This document shows positions 5,659 to 5,680 of a stretch of 5,680 nucleotides of DNA, piece after piece. The stretch's first letter is position 1. Each line of letters opens with the position of its first letter. This DNA is from an uncultured Oscillospiraceae bacterium. Lineage in GTDB: Bacteria > Bacillota > Clostridia > Oscillospirales > Acutalibacteraceae. The stretch spans positions 1 to 5,680 of the forward strand of contig USQH01000094.1 of assembly GCA_900556765.1 (NCBI GenBank), given 5' to 3'. The position numbers were made by a program, and so were the translations under genes. A model generated the notes under the pieces. It saw only the letters and a list, made by a program, of their open reading frames with translations. It made no database searches and had not been told where the DNA came from.

Positions 5659-5680
5659 ATTATATTAGAGAATAAAAATG

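Overview
The window looks like a chromosomal segment of an anaerobic Firmicute of the class Clostridia, probably an Oscillospiraceae/Ruminococcaceae-type gut or rumen bacterium. This rests on strong purine-rich Shine-Dalgarno (SD) sites, near-consensus sigma-A promoters, a two-domain rubrerythrin, a secreted protein with cohesin-like sequence features, and AT-rich spacers around moderately GC-rich genes. It is an inference from style; no marker gene is present.

Left part (1-1711), minus strand. A secreted protein gene runs off the left edge (start at 811). It has a signal peptide, a possible cohesin-fold domain, and a Ser/Thr-rich tail encoded by exact 24-bp tandem repeats. A consensus promoter (TTGACA, 17 bp, TATAAT) lies upstream of it, enclosed by an imperfect inverted repeat of about 24 bp. 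Next is a rubrerythrin gene. Its conserved N-terminus and SD point to a start at 1581, but the codon there is ACG instead of ATG. The non-genic stretch 812-1044 holds the promoter, the inverted repeat and a 14-bp palindrome; 1582-1711 holds the SD of the rubrerythrin gene and the divergent plus-strand promoter.

Middle (1662-2894), plus strand. A single-gene unit encodes a membrane acyltransferase (acyltransferase 3 family). It has its own promoter, a very short leader, and a strong 19-bp hairpin terminator.

Right part (2945-5558), plus strand. Three genes appear to form an operon from one extended -10 promoter: an M20D-type metal-dependent amidohydrolase with all metal ligands intact, an unrecognised small (beta/alpha)-barrel protein that probably starts at TTG, and an unrecognised polytopic membrane protein. 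Gaps are 27 and 38 bp with no terminator between. One speculative reading is a small catabolic or salvage unit: the peptidase-like enzyme cleaves an N-acyl or amide-linked compound, the barrel protein handles a product, and the membrane protein acts at the envelope. The right edge (5559-5680) has no gene but contains a perfect 15-bp inverted repeat, more like a terminator for a minus-strand gene outside the window.

I see no CRISPR array, tRNA, rRNA, insertion sequence or phage gene. The features most worth a second look are the altered rubrerythrin start, the exact tandem repeats in the secreted protein, the inverted repeat around its promoter, and the unexplained barrel/membrane partners of the amidohydrolase.
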